A stretch of 64,000 nucleotides of DNA. It comes from Microbacterium ureisolvens (GTDB lineage Bacteria > Actinomycetota > Actinomycetes > Actinomycetales > Microbacteriaceae). The stretch lies in contig NZ_JADIJE010000006.1 of NCBI RefSeq assembly GCF_015278315.1, forward strand, positions 124,001-188,000, written 5' to 3'. Shown here piece after piece: positions 8,150 to 17,094 of this stretch (within the stretch, counting starts at the first letter, position 1; each line of letters opens with the position of its first letter). The position numbers and the translations under genes are program-made. The notes beneath the pieces were generated by a model. It saw only the letters and a program-made list of their open reading frames with translations, was not told the origin of the DNA and made no database searches.

Positions 8150-9735
8150 AGCGGGATGTTCCCGTGCTTCTTGGGCGGCAGGCTCGCCCGCTTGCCGCGC
8201 AGCGCGCGCAGCGCCTTGGCGATCGAGACGCGGGTCGCCGCCGGCTCGATGATGCCGTCGAGCTCGCCGCGCTCGGCGGCGAGGAACGGCGAGGCGACGT
8301 TGTAGGTGTACTCGTTGGCCAGGCGCGTGCGCACCGCCGCGACGTCTTCACCGGCCTCTTCGGCGCGCTTGATCTCGCCGCGGTAGAGGATGTTGACGGC
8401 GCCCTGACCGCCCATGACCGCGATCTCGGCCGTCGGCCAGGCGAGATTGACGTCTGCGCCGAGCTGCTTGGAGCCCATGACGATGTACGCGCCGCCGTAG
8501 GCCTTGCGGAGGATCACGGTCACCAGCGGCACGGTGGCCTCGGCGTAGGCGTAGAGCAGCTTCGCGCCGCGGCGGATGACGCCCGTCCACTCCTGGTCGG
8601 TGCCCGGCAGGTAGCCGGGCACGTCGACGAGCGTGACGATCGGGATCGAGAACGCGTCGCAGAAGCGCACGAACCGGCTGGCCTTCTCGCCGGCCTCGAT
8701 GTTGAGCGTGCCCGCCATCTGCGACGGCTGGTTCGCGATGATGCCCACCGAGCGCCCCTCGACACGGCCGAAGCCGATCACGATGTTGGGGGCGAACAGC
8801 GGCTGCACCTCGAGGAAGTCCTCGGCGTCGACGATGCCGCGGATGACCTGGTGGATGTCGTACGGCTGGTTCGGCGAATCGGGGATGATCGCGTTCAGTG
8901 CGCGATCGGCATCCGTCGTCTCGAACTCGAACCCGGTCTCGTAGACGGGCAGCTCCGCCATGTTGTTGTCGGGGAGGAAGCCGAGCATCGTGCGGACGTA
9001 GTCGATCGCGTCCTCCTCGTCCTCGGCGAGGTAGTGGGCGACACCCGACCGGGTGTTGTGCGTGTGCGCGCCGCCGAGCTCCTCCATGCCGACATCCTCG
9101 CCGGTCACGGTCTTGATGACGTCGGGGCCGGTCACGAACATCTGGCTCGTCTTGTCGACCATGACGACGAAGTCGGTGAGGGCGGGGGAGTAGACCGCGC
9201 CGCCTGCCGCGGGACCCATGATGATCGAGATCTGCGGGATGACGCCCGACGCGCGCGTGTTCAGGCGGAAGATCTCGCCGTACTTGCCGAGGGCGACCAC
9301 GCCCTCCTGGATGCGGGCTCCGCCCGAGTCGAGGATGCCGACGATGGGGATGCCGGAGCGCAGCGCGAACTCCATGACCTTGATGATCTTCTCGCCGGCG
9401 ACCTCGCCCAGCGATCCGCCGAAGGTCGAGAAGTCCTGCGAGTAGACGGCGACCGTGCGGCCGTGGATCGTGCCGACGCCGGTGACGACCGAGTCGCCGT
9501 ATGGCCGCGAGCGATCCATGCCGAAGGCGGTGGTGCGGTGGCGCACGTACTCGTCGAGCTCCACGAAGCTGCCGGTGTCGAGCAGCTGGTCGATGCGCTC
9601 GCGCGCGGTGCCTTTGCCCTTCGCGTGCTGCTTCTCCTTCGCGACCTCCTCGGGATCGAGCACGGCCTCCTGGAAGCGGGCGCGGAGGTCGGCGATCTTG
9701 CCGGCGGTCGTCGAGAGGTCGGGCTGCTCGGTCAC
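8146..9735 (-). CDS. accD: Acyl-CoA carboxylase beta subunit (carboxyltransferase)
   Basis: Transfers the carboxyl group from biotin to acetyl-CoA or propionyl-CoA. The 529-aa protein has both halves of the crotonase-like carboxyltransferase fold: the N-half with [11 protein letters not shown] and [13 protein letters not shown], and the C-half with [27 protein letters not shown] and [11 protein letters not shown]. The acyl-chain specificity residue cannot be fixed by eye. The start is the GTG at 9733-9735 (VTEQPDLS), placed seven bases after the -10 box TAGGGT; a longer frame starting at 9840 would include the promoter. It is coupled to the epsilon subunit gene downstream and shares its promoter motif with the alpha subunit gene. 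Confidence 0.97.
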   Translation of the reverse strand: MTEQPDLSTTAGKIADLRARFQEAVLDPEEVAKEKQHAKGKGTARERIDQLLDTGSFVELDEYVRHRTTAFGMDRSRPYGDSVVTGVGTIHGRTVAVYSQDFSTFGGSLGEVAGEKIIKVMEFALRSGIPIVGILDSGGARIQEGVVALGKYGEIFRLNTRASGVIPQISIIMGPAAGGAVYSPALTDFVVMVDKTSQMFVTGPDVIKTVTGEDVGMEELGGAHTHNTRSGVAHYLAEDEEDAIDYVRTMLGFLPDNNMAELPVYETGFEFETTDADRALNAIIPDSPNQPYDIHQVIRGIVDAEDFLEVQPLFAPNIVIGFGRVEGRSVGIIANQPSQMAGTLNIEAGEKASRFVRFCDAFSIPIVTLVDVPGYLPGTDQEWTGVIRRGAKLLYAYAEATVPLVTVILRKAYGGAYIVMGSKQLGADVNLAWPTAEIAVMGGQGAVNILYRGEIKRAEEAGEDVAAVRTRLANEYTYNVASPFLAAERGELDGIIEPAATRVSIAKALRALRGKRASLPPKKHGNIPL

Positions 9736-9787
9736 GGATTCCACCCTATCGGCGCCCCTTCGCGATCTGTTGGAGGGTTCGTACAAG
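9736..9787 (-). promoter_or_regulatory. Carboxylase beta promoter with CTTGTACGAACC motif
   Basis: Minus strand: CTTGTACGAACC (9787-9776), 27 bases, TAGGGT (9748-9743), GGAATCC and the GTG start. The layout matches that of the alpha subunit promoter base for base in spacing. The flanking palindrome arm is imperfect here (GGGTTC against GGGGTC). Confidence 0.7.
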
Positions 9788-9905
9788 GGGTCGCGGCATC
9801 CGCTGTCGTTGATCGGGATCCGCTCCGCCGACCGCGGCAACTCTCACCGATTCTTCACACGCCCACTCCCCGCCCGATCCGACTTGTGGCTAGGGTCGTG
9901 ATGAC

Positions 9906-12140
9906 ATGCGAGCACGGCGGGAGTCCTTCCGTGCCGGCGTAGTTCGGGCTACGGCGGCATCGCTGGCCGTCGCGCTCGGACTGTGCATGGCAGACGGCAT
10001 GGCGAACGCCCAGCCGCTGCCGGAACCCAGCGCCGCGGCGAACTCTCAAACGTCCCCGGGCCCACTCTCAGCAACTGACGAGACGCAGACTGGTGAGGGC
10101 GACGCGCCGCAGTCGCCGACGCCGGTGCCAGTGCCCACACCTTCTTCGTCCGCACCGTCGACCGAACCGGAAGATCCGCCCGAACCGCCGGAGCAGGAGA
10201 TCCAGGATCCGGGCACCGACGAGGCGCCGGTCCAGCGCTCTCCGCAGGAGGACGCGCCTGACACCGAGCTGCAGGACGTGGACCCTGCAGCGGCGCCTGT
10301 CGTGCCTGGAGTTTCACGATTGGGTGGTGGGGACCGATTCGACACGAGCGTCCTCGCGTCGCAGACGGCATTCCCTTCGGGGGCGGCAACAATACTCGTC
10401 GCTTCAGCGTACGCACCGGTCGACGCGATCACCGCCGCGGGATTGGCCGGGGCCTTGTCCGCGCCTCTCCTGTACGTCCATCCGGAGTTCGTGCCGGACA
10501 CGATCGCTGCCGAGATCACCCGACTTGGGGCGACTTCGATCGTGGTGATCGGAGGCCCCGCCGTGGTGCCTGAGCCGATCATCCAACGATTGCAGACGCT
10601 CGTCGCGGGTGTGCGGCGGTTCGGCGGTGGCGACAGGTTCGAGACCTCCCGGATGGCTCTCGCGGGCCGCGGAGGTCCGACCGACACCGCGTATCTCACT
10701 GGCGGAGCTGGTCTCATCGACCCGCCCGTCGCATCCGTGGCGGCGGCGGCGACCGGCCGCGCCGCCCTGCTCGTCAACGGCCTCCTGCCCTCCGCCGACT
10801 CCGAAACAGTCGAGGCGCTGCGCGCCGCTGGCGTAAGCAATGCGGTGCTCGTTGGCGGATTCGGGACTATCAGCTCAGCGTACGAGGCATCGCTCAGGTC
10901 CGCAGGCTTCGTCGTCTCACGCAAGATGGGCTCGGATCGCTATGCCACGGCGGTGATGATGGCCGGCGAACGGCTCGGGTCGCCGAGCCGAGCCATCGTG
11001 GCCAACTCGTTCGCCACCGCCGATGTGGGGGTGGCCGCCGGTCTCGCGGCCGTGACCCGGCAACCGCTCTACTACACGATCAAACCCTGCATGGTAGACG
11101 CCGCGGCTGCGCACATCGCTGCCACCGGGGTGCCGGTGACGGCGGTCGGCGGTCCGGTCTGGATCGGCGACCCCGTGCTTGCCAACCGCAGCTGCGCGTC
11201 GGTCAAAGCAGACGGCGAGCGTCGCCTGGACAGCGCGCTGCGCTCAACGCTGGCGAACTTGTCCGGCACCTACGCTGTTTCCGTCCGCGAGCTCGGCGGA
11301 GTCGACCAGACGGTGCACATCAACGGGGGCGACCGCCGCGAACCTGCGAGTGTGATGAAGGTGTTCGCCGCTTGGGCGGCACTCAAGCGGATCGAACAAG
11401 GCGGTGCGACGCTCGGCACGGTGCTGCCCTCCGGGGTTCCGCTCGGCGCCTGTCTCCAGGTCATGATCCAGGCGTCGGACAATTACTGCCACTCCGACAT
11501 CGTCCACTGGATCAATATCCCCGTGATCAACGGGATGATCGCCGCCGCTGGATTCGCCTCGACGTCCTACGGGAACGTTGCGAACGGGACGAGCGTGCTC
11601 TACGCGGGGAACCGGACGACCTCCGGGGACGTCAACCTCCTGCTCGCGCGGCTGCGGACGGGGGAGATTCTTGCCCCAGCACTCGCAGAGCACCTCTTCG
11701 GCCTCATGCGTACACAGGTTTTCCGCACCCGAATTCCTTCCGGTATCCCGCCGGGCGTGCCGCAGGCGAGTAAGCCGGGGGCGCTTTGGCTCGCCGGCGG
11801 ACTCATGCAGGCGGATACAGCGATCATCGACGGCCCGACGTCGACGTACGTGCTCACGGTGATCGGCGACAATGCCGCGTCGCAGGCGGCGATCCGGGCG
11901 ATCTCACGGACGGCGTACCAGCATTTCCACGGGGCATTCGGCGCGGCGGCCACCTATCCGGTGGAGCAGGTGCTCACACGCGCCGCCACAGTGGTCCGCA
12001 CGACGCCGGGTGGACTGGTGGCGGCGCAGCTGCCCCAGTGGTACCCGCTGCAGGTCCTCGATGCGCAGCGCCTGTGGTATCTGGTCCAATACGGCTCCCG
12101 CCAGGTGTGGATCTACTACTCAGACGTCGTCACGCGATGA
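9906..12140 (+). CDS. Secreted three-CWB2-repeat protein with beta-lactamase-like serine hydrolase domain
   Basis: The 744-aa protein starts with a signal peptide (cleavage probably after ANA, residue 35), then a Pro/Glu-rich linker to about 130. Three cell-wall-binding type 2 (CWB2) repeats follow at about 136-230, 235-330 and 337-430, marked by RLGGGDRFDTS, RFGGGDRFETS and KMGSDRYATA. Residues about 440-690 resemble class A beta-lactamases and D,D-peptidases: SVMK (Ser482, Lys485), SDN (524-526) and KPG (623-625) where KTG is usual. The last 45 residues look like a small SH3-like domain ending in IYYSDVVTR. The protein is probably held on the wall by CWB2 and acts on peptidoglycan or an ester or beta-lactam. 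TAGGGT at 9891-9896 is a likely -10. Confidence 0.85.
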   Translation: MRARRESFRAGVVRATAASLAVALGLCMADGMANAQPLPEPSAAANSQTSPGPLSATDETQTGEGDAPQSPTPVPVPTPSSSAPSTEPEDPPEPPEQEIQDPGTDEAPVQRSPQEDAPDTELQDVDPAAAPVVPGVSRLGGGDRFDTSVLASQTAFPSGAATILVASAYAPVDAITAAGLAGALSAPLLYVHPEFVPDTIAAEITRLGATSIVVIGGPAVVPEPIIQRLQTLVAGVRRFGGGDRFETSRMALAGRGGPTDTAYLTGGAGLIDPPVASVAAAATGRAALLVNGLLPSADSETVEALRAAGVSNAVLVGGFGTISSAYEASLRSAGFVVSRKMGSDRYATAVMMAGERLGSPSRAIVANSFATADVGVAAGLAAVTRQPLYYTIKPCMVDAAAAHIAATGVPVTAVGGPVWIGDPVLANRSCASVKADGERRLDSALRSTLANLSGTYAVSVRELGGVDQTVHINGGDRREPASVMKVFAAWAALKRIEQGGATLGTVLPSGVPLGACLQVMIQASDNYCHSDIVHWINIPVINGMIAAAGFASTSYGNVANGTSVLYAGNRTTSGDVNLLLARLRTGEILAPALAEHLFGLMRTQVFRTRIPSGIPPGVPQASKPGALWLAGGLMQADTAIIDGPTSTYVLTVIGDNAASQAAIRAISRTAYQHFHGAFGAAATYPVEQVLTRAATVVRTTPGGLVAAQLPQWYPLQVLDAQRLWYLVQYGSRQVWIYYSDVVTR

Positions 12141-12167
12141 TCGGGAGCGGCCTTAGCGCGCCCGCTT

Positions 12168-12189
12168 GACACGGCGGTAGCGTGTCAGC
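12168..12189 (+). promoter_or_regulatory. birA leaderless promoter with inverted repeat
   Basis: TAGCGT (12178-12183) lies six bases before the ATG of birA. Arms GACACG (12168-12173) and CGTGTC (12181-12186) form a 6-bp inverted repeat overlapping the -10, an operator-like arrangement. The N-terminus of this BirA lacks an HTH domain, so self-repression as in E. coli is unlikely. Confidence 0.45.
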
Positions 12190-13005
12190 ATGTCGATCCC
12201 TGATCGCGGCTATCCGCTCGCCGCCGCTGTGAGTCCGCGCGTGCAGGTGGTCGAGACCACCGATTCCACGAACGCCGACGTCGTGCGTCACGTCGTCGAG
12301 GCGCCGCACGACTGGCCGCATCTGTCGCTGCTGCTCACCGATGACCAGCGTGCCGGGCGAGGGCGGCTCGACCGCACGTGGGTGACGCCGCCAGGATCTG
12401 CGCTGGCGGTGTCGGTGGTCGTCGACGCGTCGGCGGTCCCCGTCCAGGCGCGAGGGTGGATCCCGTTGCTGGCCGGTGCCGCGATGACCCGCGCGATCGC
12501 CGCACAGGTGGCGGGCAGCGTGCACTCCGCGACGCTCAAGTGGCCGAACGACGTGTTGCTGGACGGCGCGAAGGTGTGCGGCATCCTCGCTGAGGTGGTC
12601 CCCGGACACCCCGACATCGTCGTCGTGGGTTCGGGTGTGAACACGCGGATGCCGCAGGTAGAGCTCCCCGTCGACACGGCGACCTCGTTCGCAGCGGCGG
12701 GCCTGACGTGCGACGACGATCGCCTGCTCGCCGACTACCTGTCCGCGCTGGACGAGCAGCTGGCGGCCCTCGCCCGCGCGGGCGGGGACGCCGCGGCCGC
12801 GGGCGTGGTCGCCGAGGTCGAGGCGCTGTGCAGCACGCTCGGCAGCGATGTCGCGGTGTCGCTGCCTGACGGCGCGACGCTGTGGGGACGCGCGCAGCGG
12901 ATCGACCCCGACGGCCGCCTCGTGGTCGTGCAGGACGACGAGTTCGAGAGCGTGGTGTCGGCGGGCGACGTGGTGCACGTGCGGAGCCGGCCGGCCGGCT
13001 CCTGA
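12190..13005 (+). CDS. birA: Biotin-[acetyl-CoA carboxylase] ligase
   Basis: Activates biotin with ATP and attaches it to the BCCP lysine of the carboxylase alpha subunit encoded at the left of this window. The 271-aa protein has the biotinyl-AMP loop AGRGRLDRTW, the KWPNDVLL motif with the catalytic Lys, GAKVCGILAE, and a C-terminal SH3-like domain (LWGRAQRIDPDGRLVV). It begins directly with the catalytic domain and has no N-terminal helix-turn-helix, so it is the monofunctional type. The neighbouring carboxylase genes fit this role. Confidence 0.95.
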   Translation: MSIPDRGYPLAAAVSPRVQVVETTDSTNADVVRHVVEAPHDWPHLSLLLTDDQRAGRGRLDRTWVTPPGSALAVSVVVDASAVPVQARGWIPLLAGAAMTRAIAAQVAGSVHSATLKWPNDVLLDGAKVCGILAEVVPGHPDIVVVGSGVNTRMPQVELPVDTATSFAAAGLTCDDDRLLADYLSALDEQLAALARAGGDAAAAGVVAEVEALCSTLGSDVAVSLPDGATLWGRAQRIDPDGRLVVVQDDEFESVVSAGDVVHVRSRPAGS

Positions 13006-13010
13006 CGCGC

Positions 13011-13030
13011 GGCCCCGCCGCTGGCCGGGG
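13011..13030 (+). terminator. Possible terminator after birA
   Basis: GCCCCG (13011-13016) pairs with CGGGGC (13025-13030) around an eight-base loop, just after the birA stop. Short stem without T-tract; weak support. Confidence 0.3.
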
Positions 13031-13154
13031 CGAGGTCAGGCGCGCCGCCGGGCGCCGTCCCGCCGCCGGCCGGGCCGTGGTGGGCACGGCTCGCGGGTGC
13101 GCCCCCGCATGACGCAATACGGCGGGTGCGCACCGGACTGTCAGCCGTGCCCCG

Positions 13155-13166
13155 CACAATGGGGAC
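13155..13166 (+). promoter_or_regulatory. Leaderless -10 of the PH-domain gene
   Basis: CACAAT (13155-13160), six bases, then the ATG at 13167. It is the same spacing as the other leaderless starts in the window. Confidence 0.45.
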
Positions 13167-13748
13167 ATGACGCAGCCGACGAGCTACGGCGGCAGGCCGC
13201 TGACTCCGGCCCCCGGCGCACCGACGCCGGAGCTGCTCGTCGCGCGCTTCCGCGCGCACGCGCGTCGGCTCGCGTGGTCGGCGCTCGTGCTGATCGCCGT
13301 CGCCGGCGCCTGCGGGTTCTTCTACGGCAACCTCCCCGCGCCGTTCGAGAACTGGATGCTGCTCACCGCTGCCGCCGTGGTGGTGCTCCTCCTGGTCGTG
13401 CTGCCGTACCTCGTGTGGCTCGGTCACGTCTACACGATCACGACGCGGCGCGTCATGGAGCGGCGCGGGATCTTCTCCATCAAGCGCCGCGAGCTGGCCC
13501 ACGTGCGCGGCTACGCGCTGAAGGTGCACCGGGGTCTGCTGCAGCGCATGTGGGGCGCCGGCACGATCACCTTGACCAACGGCATCGACGAACCGCTCCA
13601 GCTCGCGAACATCCCCAGTGTCGAACTCGTGCATGAGGCGCTGGTCGACCAGGTCGAGGTGAACCAGATCCTGGCTCACCGCGACGCGCAGCCGCTTCCG
13701 CCGGGCACGCCGCCCGCCCCGCCCCGTCCGGTCGCCCCTCCGGCATGA
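13167..13748 (+). CDS. Two-TM membrane protein with bacterial PH (bPH2/YdbS-like) domain
   Basis: The 193-aa protein has two membrane segments (about 35-53 and 62-86) followed by a bacterial pleckstrin-homology domain with the usual pattern YTITTRRVMERRGIFSIKRRE and a Pro-rich tail. Proteins of this family are common in actinobacteria between birA and purK; the biochemical role is not established. The start ATG at 13167 follows a CACAAT box by six bases. Confidence 0.85.
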   Translation: MTQPTSYGGRPLTPAPGAPTPELLVARFRAHARRLAWSALVLIAVAGACGFFYGNLPAPFENWMLLTAAAVVVLLLVVLPYLVWLGHVYTITTRRVMERRGIFSIKRRELAHVRGYALKVHRGLLQRMWGAGTITLTNGIDEPLQLANIPSVELVHEALVDQVEVNQILAHRDAQPLPPGTPPAPPRPVAPPA

Positions 13749-13814
13749 GCCGGATCGTCGGTCGTCCCACGCGTGCGGGATGATGGACGGAGGATCCGGT
13801 CGAGAGGGAGTGGC

Positions 13815-14951
13815 ATGGCACTGCGAGTCGGAGTCGTCGGAGGTGGCCAGCTGGCCCGCATGATGATCGCACCGGCGGTCGAGCTCGGGGTCGAGATCCG
13901 CGTGCTCGCCGAAGACGAGGGGATGTCGGCATCCCTCGCGGCCACCGCCGTCGGCGACTATCGCGACGCCGACACCGTGCTCGCCTTCGCGCGCGACGTT
14001 GACGTCCTCACGTTCGACCACGAGCACGTGCCGCAGGACGTCCTCGCGACGCTCGTCGGCGAGGGCATCGCCGTGCATCCAGGCCCCGACGCGCTGCGGT
14101 TCGCGCAGGACAAGCTGCTCATGCGCGCCCGGCTGCAGGAGCTCGGGATGCCGCAGCCCGACTGGGCAGCCGTCACCAACGCCGAGGAGCTGCAGTCGTT
14201 CATCGACGACCACGGCGGGCGCGCCGTCGTGAAGACACCGCGCGGCGGATACGACGGCAAGGGCGTGCGCGTCGTCTCGGCGGGCACCGAGGCCGAGGAC
14301 TGGTTCACGACGCTCGCCGAGGACGCCCACGGCGGCGCGCTGCTGGTCGAAGAGCTCGTCGACTTCACCCGCGAGCTCGCCCAGCAGGTCGCCCGGCGCC
14401 CGTCCGGCGCGGTGCGGGCGTACCCCGTCGTCGAGACCGTGCAGCGCGACGGCGTCTGCGCCGAGGTGATCGCCCCGGCGCCGCACTCGAGCGAGCGCCT
14501 GCAGCAGGTCGCCGCCGAGATCGGGATCTCGATCGCCGACGGACTCGGCGTGACCGGGATGCTCGCGGTCGAGCTCTTCCAGACGACGGACGAGCGCCTG
14601 CTCGTCAACGAGCTCGCCATGCGCCCTCACAACAGCGGGCACTGGAGCCAGGACGGCGCCGTCACGAGCCAGTTCGAGCAGCACCTGCGGGCCGTGCTCG
14701 ACCTTCCCCTCGGCGACACCGACCCGCTCACCGGGTGGGCGGTGATGGTGAACATCCTGGGCGGTCCGGCGGACGACTCCCTCGACGCCCGCTTCGCCGC
14801 CGCGATGCAGGAGCACCCGCAGGCCAAGGTCCACACCTACGGCAAGGCCCCCCGCCCCGGCCGCAAGGTGGGGCATGTCACGGTGGTGGGCGACGAGCTC
14901 GACGATGTCGCGTACCAGGCGCGGGCCGCGGCATCCTTCTTCCTCGACTGA
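13815..14951 (+). CDS. purK: N5-carboxyaminoimidazole ribonucleotide synthase
   Basis: Uses ATP and bicarbonate to make N5-CAIR from AIR in purine synthesis; PurE then rearranges it. The 378-aa ATP-grasp protein has VGVVGGGQLARMM at the N-terminus, the ATP-binding VVKTPRGGYDGKGV, and the metal and substrate residues in ELAMRPHNSGHWS. The start chosen is the ATG at 13815, preceded by GAGGGAG at 13803-13809; an in-frame ATG at 13773 lies upstream of the ribosome binding site. Confidence 0.96.
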   Translation: MALRVGVVGGGQLARMMIAPAVELGVEIRVLAEDEGMSASLAATAVGDYRDADTVLAFARDVDVLTFDHEHVPQDVLATLVGEGIAVHPGPDALRFAQDKLLMRARLQELGMPQPDWAAVTNAEELQSFIDDHGGRAVVKTPRGGYDGKGVRVVSAGTEAEDWFTTLAEDAHGGALLVEELVDFTRELAQQVARRPSGAVRAYPVVETVQRDGVCAEVIAPAPHSSERLQQVAAEIGISIADGLGVTGMLAVELFQTTDERLLVNELAMRPHNSGHWSQDGAVTSQFEQHLRAVLDLPLGDTDPLTGWAVMVNILGGPADDSLDARFAAAMQEHPQAKVHTYGKAPRPGRKVGHVTVVGDELDDVAYQARAAASFFLD

Positions 14952-14954
14952 ACC

Positions 14955-14992
14955 GGTCGTTGAGCGAGCGAGGAACGAGCGAGACGAAACGC
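14955..14992. repeat. Intergenic GAGCGAGCGAGGAACGAGCG-type element
   Basis: Just after purK lies a run of GCGAGCGAG and ACGAGCGAGACGAAACGC. Strings of this kind recur between genes in Microbacteriaceae genomes as I remember them. Only one copy is visible in this window, so the repeat status is inferred. Confidence 0.35.
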
Positions 14993-15089
14993 GCCGAGCC
15001 GATGCCATAGGCCCGCGGCTCTTCGCATCGTGCGTCGCGCGACGATCGGATCTGCCGCGCCGTTGCGGGGAGTTTCCAGCCTTCCCCGC

Positions 15090-15101
15090 TACCCTCGACG
15101 A
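15090..15101 (+). promoter_or_regulatory. Leaderless -10 of purE
   Basis: TACCCT (15090-15095), six bases, then GTG at 15102. This supports the GTG start over the ATG at 15030 in the same frame. Confidence 0.45.
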
Positions 15102-15617
15102 GTGACTGCGCCCCTCCACTCCTCCGAGTCGCCGCTCGTCGGCGTCGTCATGGGTTCCGACTCCGACTGGCGGGTCATGAGCGACGCCTCGCAGGCGCTC
15201 ACCGACTTCGGCATCCCGCACGAGGTCGAGGTCGTGTCGGCGCACCGCACGGTCGACAAGCTCATCCGGTACGGGCGTGACGCGCGCGCTCGCGGTCTCC
15301 GCGTCATCGTCGCCGGCGCCGGGGGCGCGGCGCACCTCCCCGGCATGCTGGCATCCGTCACCGCACTCCCGGTCATCGGGGTGCCCGTGCAGCTGGCAAC
15401 CCTCGACGGTATGGACTCGCTCCTGAGCATCGTGCAGATGCCGGCCGGCATTCCCGTCGCCACCGTCTCCATCAACGGCGCCAAGAACGCCGGACTGCTC
15501 GCCGCCCGCATCCTCGGCGCGTCCGACCCCGAGGTCGCCGACCGCGTCGAGGCCTACGCCCGCGATCTGGAAGCCCAGGTCGAGCAGAAGAACCGGCGGC
15601 TCAAGGAGTCGCTGTGA
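15102..15617 (+). CDS. purE: N5-carboxyaminoimidazole ribonucleotide mutase
   Basis: Converts N5-CAIR to CAIR, the step after PurK. The 171-aa protein has the class I PurE signatures [33 protein letters not shown] and GVPVQ. Start is the GTG at 15102 (VTAPLHS); the frame upstream does not match the family. It ends in a four-base overlap with the LCP gene, so purE and the cell-wall gene are co-translated. PurK is 150 bp upstream, with an intergenic repeat between. Confidence 0.96.
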   Translation: MTAPLHSSESPLVGVVMGSDSDWRVMSDASQALTDFGIPHEVEVVSAHRTVDKLIRYGRDARARGLRVIVAGAGGAAHLPGMLASVTALPVIGVPVQLATLDGMDSLLSIVQMPAGIPVATVSINGAKNAGLLAARILGASDPEVADRVEAYARDLEAQVEQKNRRLKESL

Positions 15618-17092
15618 GCGTGATCAGCCCTCCGAGCGCCACCGCCCGCCTCGGCGGGCCGGCGGTCGTGCAGGAGCGCCCGATGCGGTATCCGGATGCC
15701 TCGTCCCGCGGCATGATGACGCGCCGAGGCTGGTGGCTGGTGGGGCTGAACTTCCTGATCCCGGGGTCCGCGCAGGTACTCGCCGGAAACCGACGGCTGG
15801 GTCGGTTCGGGATCGCCGCCACTCTCCTCATGTGGGTGCTGGTCGTGGTCGCGCTGCTGTTCGCACTGCTGGCGCCGACTGCAGGGCTGAGCATCGTGAC
15901 CGGCGCGTGGCTGCCGGACTGGCTGGGACTGCTCCGGCCGCTGCCGCTCTTGATCGCGCAGGGCCTTCTCATCGCGTACGCGGTGCTGTGGGTGGTCCTG
16001 ACGGTGGACACCCTGCGCCTGGTGCGTCTCGTCAAGACCGGTGGCGGCGCGCGGTTCGCGATCGCGCTCGTGGCTGTCGGGCTGATGGTCGTGGCGAGCG
16101 GCACCGCCGTCTACGCATCGAACGCCGTCGGCACGGTGCGCGGCACGATCAGCACGATCTTCGGTGCGAGCGGGCCGACGGTTCCACCCTCCGACGGCTA
16201 CTACAACATCCTGCTGCTCGGCGCCGACAGCGGCGAGGGCCGTGACTCGATGAGGTTCGACAGCATCTCGGTGGTGTCGGTCAACGCCGAGACCGGAGCG
16301 ACCACGATCACCGGCATCCCGCGTGACATGCCCCACTTCCCGTTCTCGGAGGGTCCCATGCAGGACCAGTATCCGAACGGCTTCGAAGGCCACGGTGACC
16401 CCAGCTGTGGCTGGGGGAGCGGCGTCAACCAGCTGACGAACGCCGTCGAGCAGTGCCGCGAGGATCGCGGGACGGGGCTGTACCCGGATGCCGAGGCCCA
16501 GGGTTCGACGCCTGCGATCGAGGCGACGAAGGACGCCGCCGCGGGGATCCTCGGCATCGAGATCCCGTACTACGTCTTCGTCGACATGCACGGCTTCGCC
16601 TCGCTCGTCGATGCGCTGGGCGGGGTCGACATCAACGTCACCGAACGCCTGCCCAAGGGCGGCGGACCCTCGTACCCCGGCGAGCCGGTGGACGACTGGG
16701 CGACAGGCTGGATCGAGCCCGGCCAGCAGCACATGGACGGCGACACCGCTCAGTGGTACGCCCGGTCGCGGTACACGACCAGCGACTTCGATCGCATGAG
16801 TCGTCAGCGCGAGCTGCAGGAGGCGATCCTCGCGCAGTTCACTCCGCAGGTGGTGCTCACGCGTTTCCAGGAGGTCGCCGCGGCGGGCGCCGACATCATC
16901 CAGACCGACTTGCCGCAGTCGTTCATCCCGACCCTCGTCGACCTCGGTCTCAAGGCCAAGGAGCAGCCCGTGCAGACTCTCGAGCTCACTCCGGCCGGCG
17001 GCATAGACGAGTTCGACCCGGACTACCCCTATATCGCGGAGCTCCTCCAGACGACGCTCCACCCGCCGACTCCGACCCCGTCGGGGGAGTGA
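15614..17092 (+). CDS. LytR-CpsA-Psr (LCP) family cell-wall polymer ligase
   Basis: LCP enzymes transfer lipid-linked glycopolymers to peptidoglycan outside the membrane. The 492-aa protein has a cytoplasmic N-terminus, about four membrane segments between residues 40 and 175, then the LCP domain with the conserved pyrophosphate- and lipid-binding parts: [29 protein letters not shown] and the Arg-rich [15 protein letters not shown]. Four membrane segments are more than the usual single one. The GTG start overlaps purE by four bases. With the large glycopolymer region downstream it is a good candidate for the ligase that attaches the finished polymer. Confidence 0.92.
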   Translation: MSVISPPSATARLGGPAVVQERPMRYPDASSRGMMTRRGWWLVGLNFLIPGSAQVLAGNRRLGRFGIAATLLMWVLVVVALLFALLAPTAGLSIVTGAWLPDWLGLLRPLPLLIAQGLLIAYAVLWVVLTVDTLRLVRLVKTGGGARFAIALVAVGLMVVASGTAVYASNAVGTVRGTISTIFGASGPTVPPSDGYYNILLLGADSGEGRDSMRFDSISVVSVNAETGATTITGIPRDMPHFPFSEGPMQDQYPNGFEGHGDPSCGWGSGVNQLTNAVEQCREDRGTGLYPDAEAQGSTPAIEATKDAAAGILGIEIPYYVFVDMHGFASLVDALGGVDINVTERLPKGGGPSYPGEPVDDWATGWIEPGQQHMDGDTAQWYARSRYTTSDFDRMSRQRELQEAILAQFTPQVVLTRFQEVAAAGADIIQTDLPQSFIPTLVDLGLKAKEQPVQTLELTPAGGIDEFDPDYPYIAELLQTTLHPPTPTPSGE

Positions 17093-17094
17093 TC

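Noticed and set aside
14952..15101. Attachment site or insertion between purK and purE
   Set aside because: No flanking direct repeats, no integrase or transposase nearby; only a short GCGAG-rich element is present.
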